From Saccoglossus kowalevskii (taxonomy: Eukaryota > Hemichordata > Enteropneusta > Harrimaniidae), in the NCBI RefSeq assembly GCF_000003605.2, contig NW_003139317.1:388791-417266 (forward strand): 28,476 nt of DNA, read 5' to 3'. The notes under the pieces were generated by a model. The model ran no database searches. It worked only from the letters and a program-made list of their open reading frames with translations, and was not told the DNA's origin. The position numbers and the translations under genes are program-made. Numbering within the stretch: position 1 is the first letter of the stretch; the number at the start of each line of letters is the position of its first letter. Shown one piece after another: positions 1 to 9,400 of the stretch.

Positions 1-327
1 TAAAACAAACATCGTCTAAGGACAGAATAGTGGCTGTTTCTTGTAAGTGCGTGCTAGCTACTGTATAAAGAATGTTTGTCATGCTGTGTGCCAAAGCTGC
101 TATGTGACCATTTCTTGTCCTGCAGAATGTGAGAACACATGTCAAGCATGTGTACTATTGGGTTAAATTTATTCTAATATTTAATACACAGTAAATGCTA
201 TGATATGAAATACGATAGTATTGTCACATGACACAATAACAGGATTGCTAACTTAATGTGTATTAAACCAAAAAAGCCTGCATACAATCACTCACTGTTT
301 TGTCCTCAGTTGTACATATATTCTCAC
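1..327. other. Gene A intron 11 (partial), no feature seen
   Basis: This is the intron after the last visible FN3 exon. On the minus strand, CAG-type acceptors near 125 and near 15 are not followed by recognisable FN3 or membrane sequence in the required phase. I see no exon here. Confidence 0.6.
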
Positions 328-479
328 CTGCTTCTAAAGTATATTCATATACAGGAAGTGATTGTCCACCTTCACCAACTACGTTAGATGCTGTGATGTA
401 AAACTCGTATCGGCTATACGCCAGAAGATTGGTGACAGTGTACTCCAGATCACCATCAACATCAGTGAAATTGTTATGC
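328..479 (-). CDS. Gene A exon 11: second membrane-proximal FN3, second half
   Basis: Encodes residues 474-523: HNFTDVDGDLEYTVTNLLAY, then SRYEFYITASNVVGEGGQS and PVYEYTLEA. L-x-x-Y-S-x-Y-E-F and the S-N-x-x-G-x-G end are textbook FN3. The acceptor lies after a run of T and A (ends TTTAAAG). The donor is GTGAGA in phase 1, so the message continues into an exon to the left of the window. Confidence 0.87.
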
Positions 480-3400
480 CTTTAAAAAAAAAAGATAAGT
501 TTTTTTTTTTTATACAAAACTAATGTTTTTAAAGATTTATTTGGATCCAGACAATCACTACGGACTAATGTAACATTGTTGACTTGTAAACATAGCCCCT
601 CACTTGTGATGCTATGCAGCCCTGTAATCTAATGGTATGTCCTACATAGGTGAAGAAAGTCTTCAATACAATGGCAGAATTGTTTACCCTGTTAATCTTG
701 GTCTTGTCTCTTGCTTTGCCAAAGTTGATTGCTATACAACTTAAATCACAAGTTCGAGTAACAGGCATTGAGTTCCAAAAATGCCCATATTTTAGAAATC
801 TTGTGCACTTTTGCGAAACCATGCCCGAATTGTTACTCAATGTTAAATTAACAGTTAAAAGATTTTAAATAATAGCCAACATACATTTTTGTGGAACGTC
901 CACATTTAATCAACAGTTAACCAAACTTTGAGTTATCGGCAACATCGAATTGTTGTTCAAATTCAGTAACCCAAATTTTAATTATCAGTTAATTTGGTTA
1001 AATTTGGTTAAATTTGGTTAACTTCTGATTAACAAAGTGGTGTGTACAATTACATGCCAATAGTCGATGCATACATCACTGAACCTTTTAGCTACTCAGA
1101 ATGTTTTTTTTTCTCTAAATCATCTATCAAGTGTATGTGAAAGTAATATAATAATACACAGTTATGTTTAATTATAAACAAGAGATTTTACTTACTGTGG
1201 AATACTATATTTTCACTTTTTGCTGAAGGAATGATTCAGTGAAAATAAAATCCAGCAAATAGACCTTTTTTCCTATATTTTACTATATTTTACTCATCAA
1301 AAATCACTGGAAATAAATTCCATACAAAACATCCAAAAAGGCTATTAAGCGAAAATTAATTCCAGCTAAAATAAATTATTTTACAGTATCAGCAAAATAG
1401 TAAATTAAAACCTAGTGAATACAGTCTGTTTTACCTTGTATGAGAATCACTGCTTGACCAGTAGATAGTATATGAGGTTATATCAGTATTCATACTTGGA
1501 GATGGATTCCATCTTATGTGAATACTGGATGCAGATAATGCCTCTACAGTCACCAGGGTAGGTGGGAATGGAGCTACAACATGAATATACCGGTATATAA
1601 TTCTTTGTTAAATTCATTCAATACTACTTAAAAACAATTCACCTTCTACTCAGGAGACATTTTAGATAGATATACTGGTTACAAAGAGTGAATCCATGTG
1701 GTGGCTTTGATGCAGACACCAGCAATATAATGGTTGTTGTACCAGCACTAGTTTAAGATTAAAACCATGGCTGGGGTTTAAGTCAAAAAACGAGTTGATC
1801 CATACTCATGTTAGTTTATGAAAACTTCTCATATAGCCCTCCACTATACCATTGGTATGTGCACTTGCAATTTGAACATCAAAACTCACAGGTGAGATAA
1901 CAGTGATGTTCAAAGAAATGTCTTACTAGAGTTACTTTTAAATCAGGGAATATTTAGACGAAGTATAAAATCTACTCACCTGAAGCTGGGAATGAAACGG
2001 TAACACTTGCATCAGGTGACGATCCTACACTGTTGTACGTGACAACATGTATTTCATAAGTAGAATAAATGTCTAATTCTGGTAAAAAAATATATTTTAT
2101 ATATTATTTTATTTAAATTGTATTCAATGAATATTCCCTGTGTACATCTAAAATCTCATATATGTAACAAGCAGTCTGTCAGCTGATATAGCTTTGCTAT
2201 TAGCAATGCACATTTCACAAGCAATCTTTAACCACAGTTCTATGTGCAGAGTGAATTGAATGAATTTGATGTAGGAGATATTTATAATAATACAATTAAG
2301 AATAAAAAGGTTCCAGAATAAAAAGATTCTGTAAACAATCCTTGATTAGTATTCTCTTCATTATACTTTGTCAGTATTGTCTGTACATGTTCCTAGACTT
2401 ATCTCTATTGACCCAACATTTCAATATTATTATTGTTGGTAGAAGATGTTCAACAAATCCATAATCATACAACATTGTTTTTCATATTCACAACACTCAT
2501 ACAATAAAGATAGATCATGCAATTAATAAGCATGTTTTTCAAAATAATCCAAATTTTAGCACTTATGCAGTATATGACATGTAAAATGGAGGTGGCACAG
2601 AACAATAATTCATCAACATTCACCTTTTGTTGATAGAAGTACCATTATATGTAATTTTAGTCTCAGTTGTTCCAAGTTTCTCAGCTTAGTATTTTCTATT
2701 CATTTAGCACAAACTTTTTTTCTGTTATTGATTATTTTATGAATGAATACACTGTAAGTATAACTTTATAATTTTAATCAATTCATATAATCTGAATCTA
2801 ACCGAATCTGAGTATGTGCAATTGAATAATGATGACCCACTTAGGATTCTCAGATTAGGAAAAAAAACCCATAGCCACTCAAACACATTGATGTCAGGTT
2901 TTATTGATAAATATCTGCTGCAGAATTTCTGAAAAATGTTGAAGACACACAGACATCTAGCCGGACATCAAGGCATCTGGCCAGACAGAAGGAAATTAAA
3001 ATATTTGTACTCCATTTTCCAGGCTGCAAATACACATTGTTGAATGATCGAGTTAACCAAGCATATTGAGGGAAGATGAAAGGCAACATTATTATTTGAT
3101 AATGTACAGCAGTGATGTCACATGATTACCAAATATGGATAAAATAGTTTTTAATTACCGATTACTCTATAAGTGGTTGCATTAGTCAGAGCAGTGTTCT
3201 TCAGTAACTGTTGTGTTGCCTCGACAACAGTGACATTGTATCCTAACACCACACCTCTCATATCTCGCACAGAAAGAGGCTGTGTGTAAAACAAATTATT
3301 TGATGATAATTTAACCATATGAGCATAATTTTTTCCCGCTTAAGTTTGGGTAAATTCATTTCACATTTTCTTTATCTTTTAGCGAATTCAATCTTAACTT

Positions 3401-6400
3401 TGGACCAGACACACAAAATGTGTCATTGCTTCAAGTTTTTGATCAAAAAATTTCAAAATTTGCAACATTTTATTTGAAAAAGAGCAGACTATAAATGAAC
3501 TATTTAGTGGATGGTGTCTAATGGTTAGACTTTTTGGTGGTCAAAGATATCATTCTTCACAACATGTGTATTTTTGTAATAACTGTTGATCACTGTATTT
3601 TAAGTTGTTTATTCATAATAAATATTTTCAATGAAATAATGCTACATGTATATTTATATAACCATGGAAACAGAACAAGGAGAGAGCATACTCACATCCC
3701 AGGTGAGACTGACATGGTTTCACCGTAGAAACAGAAAAAAGAGAGCATGTACCCTCTCACATCACATTAAATCTAAGAGCATTACACCCTTACATCACAG
3801 GAAAGTTCAATCGAGATGTGATTCAAAGAAAGAAAGAGCATAATATACAGGCAAGACTGAGATGGCATTAAAATGAATAATATATACTTACATCCCAAAA
3901 AAGAATGACATCCATTTTATTTTTAAATTCCAGGTTACGTTTTATTTCATGGTTTAAATGTACTCGTGTCAGTGGAGCTATAACAAAGAAATAGTATTAA
4001 GATAAGAACATGTCAACTACATGTATACACATGTGATCAAAATTCTATTTGGCAACACAAACTGACTCTAGAGATATATTGCTACAGTTATATGGGGTTG
4101 TTTTTCCAATTCTAGTGCATATATATATGATATCCTCAATCTTTTTTAGTTTTCGATATAGAAGGTTGGTAATCTCACTTGTTTTTTCCAATTTCCCATG
4201 CTCATTCTTTGTGTTTGCTCTATGCCCCTGGCAGCCATTTTGAATTAAAAATTGGAAAATTACAAATAACTGAGGTTCAATTCAAAAAATGATTTTGGTT
4301 TACTCCAAGTGTTTCTTCTGATTTTAAAAAGGCTATGCAGTCAAAGGGAATAATGTAGCAGTTATAGGGTAGATTTTTTATGTCAAAGATGTTAGCTGCT
4401 TCTACCTGTACCCCTGGTAACATAGAATTGCTTTTCTTGCTGTCTAGTCAAATTTTAATTAAAGTATGTTTGAGAAAAGATGAATTTAATGAAATATGTG
4501 CATGCACAACCAAAATTCATTTCTGGAATGGCAGAATTGTTTGATTTTTATGAATTTTTAGCACTTACATAAACGGCCACCATTCGGCCATCTTGATTTG
4601 GATCATGCATGATATGATGTTTGATGAATGGATAAAGTCTAAATGAAATCAGCCATGCGTGTCTGAGACACAGGTGCAAACATGTATAGATGCATGGCGG
4701 TGAAATTGGTCTCAAATCAGACAAATAAAATGACAATCAGAATTTAATTGTTGTTGCATCAAAATAATTTTGTTAACATAGTCAGGAAAAATCACTATAA
4801 ACTCGATGCCACAATCAAAATAATGCAGTTTGGGGTTCACTTTATTTTAGCTGGAATTTATTTTTGCTGAAAAGACGTTTTTGGTGGTTTAAATAGAATT
4901 TATTTTCACTGAATTTTGACGAGTTGAATGTAAAATATAGGAGAAAAAGTATATTCGCTGGATTTTATTTTCACTGAATCATGCTTTAAGCGAAAATAGC
5001 AAAAATTAATTCCAAGCAAAAATAATTTTATTTTACAGTAGTCTATGCACACCGTCCGCATTTACCCAGTAATTGATTTATGCACTGTAAAATGTTCTAC
5101 AGTTTCGTTAGTTTTATTTTATAAAATCGTGACCAATGCTTTTGAAATGAACAAATTGGTCTGTGCATATAATCTTTAATTGCTCCATGACTTCAAGTGA
5201 AATTCTTTTCAACCAAAAACCCATATGCATACCTTTTTCTGCAGTTTTGGCTTTTGTTGAAGACCAATTGCTCCAATACTGACTGTCAAGCTTCAGACCA
5301 GTCTGGGAAGCTTTTAATATAATGGTATATTCTGTGAAGCTTTCTAAGTTGCATAGCAGATGGGATGTTGATGACGTAAATATCTGGAAAACAGAATGAA
5401 CTATTTTGTTTATTTTAATCACATATGCTCACATGTAAGTGATTACTGAGATTTCTAACTGGGATATATGAGCATGTCCTGTTAAGGGATTGACCAGTAG
5501 AAATTCTTGTGGCACAAGGGGTAAAACTAATTTATAAAAACAACAAACACATGCACCCTTGATAGAGGAAAGCAATAAAAAATTGCCACAACATCACTGT
5601 TGGGGAAAAAATGAAGTTCAGAAGATGAAAATAATTTGCACATTTTTTTCTAAAATTTCACCTCCCAGACTTTCTAAGGGTGTACCCTTAACAACAAGGA
5701 ACAGTGCCCAAACTGATTTCAGAAAATACATTGGTGTTTGAAAAAGTTGTTTCTTGTATGATTTACTTTACATTGGAACATTAATATATGTATTAATTTG
5801 TTGAGAAAACACAGATCATTGGTTGTGCAGTGGTTGTTGCAGTGGACTCATGATACAAGTTCAAATGCTACCAATGGCTCAAAACCTCAACTATGGGAGA
5901 GTTATGAAACTGACTGATATGACATATTTGACTACACAAACAGTATACATGTACAAATTTTAACTCATTTGAACCGTTAGTGAGAATATCATCACAAAAT
6001 GAACTACTCTGAGATCTGTACACCTGTAGTACCTATAATATTATATCTGACCTGCACTTTTCAACACGAAGTCGAAAAGATCACTTTCACCAAAAATGAC
6101 AAAAATATTCACCACAATTAGTGAATTAAAGATATCATCACAAAATGAACAAAGAAAAAGTCAACAGCGAAACTAATGTGTGATGATGTGATTTCCATTG
6201 GAAGGGTGCATTGGATTGTGGGAAAATCAACGTTTATCAACACAAATGTCGCACATGCACAGTGCGACTACTGCTGCACTTTAAATGGTTAACTATGGAA
6301 AAATTATATATGGTTGAAATATACAACTAAATGCTACGTGATTCACTACATAAAAGGAAGTAAATTGACTAAATACAATACTACATGACAATTAATAATT

Positions 6401-9400
6401 TAGAGCACATTTGCATAATTGTTTGTATTTCCTCCATTGTTTTGCCTGATCTAAATGTAAAACTTACATGTGCTTGTGACCATTCTGAGTCCCACTGAGA
6501 CTGATAGGTTATGGCATACTGTAGATTGTAACCACTACCAATCCAGTCACAGGGAAGATTCCAGGTAATTTTCAAACAACCAGGCTCTTCTGGAATTGCA
6601 TTCAGATTTCTTGGTGCAAATGGTGTGACTGAACAAGAATAAATACATATATTGATCAGAATAAGTCAGTTCAGACATGCATGTAACTCTGAAGACGGAA
6701 TCAAAAATATTGTGGCATCAAATCTCAGTTTGTCTGAGTAACCAATAAAATGATATTAATTCAAGAACCAGAAAAATATTCATTAATTATTCAAATAAGC
6801 TACTTATTTGGCATAGATTTAAATGAAAATGTAATCAGATATTGTGGATATGCTTTAGTGTGTTACGACTCATGGAAGGACGCCATCTGTGGTCAAAGTG
6901 TGTTTTGAAACCCATTTTGATATTATAAACACATCAACTTATGAACACATTACAGGAAAAAATATTTAATAAGATAGTTATTGATCAAGATTTAGCGGTC
7001 ATGGAAGAGATACTATTCAATTGAGCTGTTACTAGTAAGTACTTTTATATCGACCACTTTTCAATAATTACATAGGGGACACAAAATTTATGCTATTCTT
7101 TTGAACAAAAATGTATTAATTCCAAATGTTTTATTCAGAAGGTCAAGGTATACCTTAAAGTATACTTTAAAGTAAATTAAAATCAGGAAATTTGTATAAC
7201 AACACCTGATGTCAATTCATACACCTGTAGTGTACTTGTTGTTTTTATGGTAGTTGTCAGTCATTTGTTTTGTGTTTTATTTACCCTTTTGTTAAAGTAC
7301 AATGTATGTTACCTTTCAGAACCCCTCAACAAGTACAGATTTTTACCAAAAATTTATCAGATATTGTTTTACGAAAAGAGCATACATTTTCAAACTTTCA
7401 AATTTATTATTGAACAAATAAAAAAAAATTTAAAGGGCTGTAGTCGTCGCGCCATGCATGTGCGAGATATGTGGGTCTCATATAAACAAAGATGGTGACT
7501 TCGACTGTAGTGCAGTTCAACGAGTACAAACTGAGACATTACGAAACTTTAATTAGGTATTTTTAAGTGGTTGGAAGGTCTCAAAGAAGTCACCAATGGT
7601 AATTATTGCAAGTTGCACCCAGGTCAAACCTCATACTTGTGATTTCCATTTGAAGAGCGCATTGGATTGTGGGAAAATCAATGTTTATTAAAATGTTTAT
7701 TTTCGCACATGCGCAGCGCAACGACCACCGCCCTTTAAAGCTAAAACCAAATAATGTAAATTAAAGGCAAGCAAGGTAATTCTTGGATCTGCAAAAAAAC
7801 AATTTCAGATCTTGCTACTATCGGGATTTGATGTGATTTTAATTGATCCAATCATTTTTGAGAAACTTCACAGACATAAAGATACATACTGAATATGCAA
7901 TATACACAGACATCATTACAATATCTCATATATTCAACATACTTTCAAAGTCAGGATTAAACTCCAATGCTGACGTGACTGTACCCAAGTCATTACGTGC
8001 TACCACTGATACATTGTGTCGAGTTCCTAGGTGATCATATTCAAACAGCAGATAACAGGAGTAAGTGTAATCATGGATTTCATCTGAACAGTCTGGAAAC
8101 TTTTGACTATCTGGACACTCTTTCCAATCATAACTATATGGTTTGGAAAACAAATTGTAAAAGTTAGTAATCGAAAAATTTCATGTTCTCTGTTTCCTAG
8201 GCAACCACTTAAGGTTGCATGTATGTTTTCTCTCTGATAAAGCCATGTTATTGATGATGGTTAATTAACCAAGCCAAAGATATCTGTTATAGCAGGTAGA
8301 GAATTGGCCAGAGATTTTCATGTTATCCGATTGTGATTTAATGGCAAAAGACAATAAAGCTTAATACAAATTCTTGGCTGTTATCAACAATTTATATTTT
8401 AGCTTCATGTTGAAATGTGCTTCATGTGCTTTTCATGTATTTTGTAAACTCTCAAATGTAAACTTGGATGGTTACAATTCAACATTATCATGTTCAGTAC
8501 AAAATTGAAGTTTGTAAATAAATTCTCTACCTAGAACTTTATATGTCCAGAATTGTATGAATGCCTAACAATTACCACGGTAACCTCTCCCCTCCACATT
8601 AACTCATTAGATCAACATTGTCATGCATAACAGTTATGCAACCAGAAAACTGCATCTTTTATAGGATATGATGTCATAAACCTACATACAGGATATGATG
8701 TCATAGATCTATTTACAGGATATGATGTCATAGATCTATTTACAGGATATGATGTCATAGATCTACCTACAGGATATGATGTCATAAACCTACATACAGG
8801 ATATGATGTCATAGATCTATTTACAGAATATGATGTCAGAGAACTATTTACAGGATATGATGTCATAGAACTATTTACAGGATATGATGTCATAAATCTA
8901 CATACAGGATATGATGTCATAGATCTACCTACAGAATATGATGTCATAAATCTACATACAGAATATGATGTCATAGATCTACCTACAGGATATGATGTCA
9001 TAGATTTACCTACAGAATATGATGTCATAAATCTACATACAGGATATGATGTCATAGATCTACCTACAGAATATGTCATAAATCTACATACAGGATATGA
9101 TGTCATAGATCTACTACCTACAGGATATGATGTCATAGATCTACCTATAGAATACGATGTCATAGATCTACATACAGGATATGATGTCATAGATCTACAT
9201 ACAGGATATAATGTCATAGATCTAGTAACAGGATATGACATATAAGAAACATACAGTACTTACTAGTAAATGCTTTTATAGTAGAAAGTGTAACTGGTTG
9301 GAATGTTTGTTTTTCTTCCTTCATCCCAGGAACAAAATATGTCCTCTACGTTGAAGGAATAGCAAGCAAAGTTTGCAATCTGTGTTGGAGCAACTGCAAT

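Larger units (their letters stand above)
5384..6467. other. Gene A intron 5
   Basis: Contains a dispersed-repeat copy at about 5985-6175 (ATCATCACAAAATGAAC, CGAAGTCGAAAAGATCAC and related pieces) and a partial MITE family 2 copy at 6188-6285. The rest is unremarkable AT-rich sequence. Confidence 0.6.

Noticed and set aside
1-327. Next FN3 or membrane exon of gene A at the left edge
   Set aside because: CAG-type acceptors occur, but the following sequence has stops or no domain pattern in the required phase.
565-868. Two opposing ORFs in gene A intron 10
   Set aside because: Overlapping on opposite strands, compositionally AT-driven, with no domain and no splice support.
8661-9240. CRISPR-like array
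   Set aside because: Units are contiguous with no unique spacers, and the genome is eukaryotic. It is a minisatellite.
8621-9241. 206-codon minus-strand ORF as a real repeat-protein gene or exon
   Set aside because: It is wholly a 27-bp minisatellite, lies in an intron whose flanking exons join in perfect phase, and has only a short non-repeat extension with no splice or domain evidence. It is kept as a repeat and a finding.
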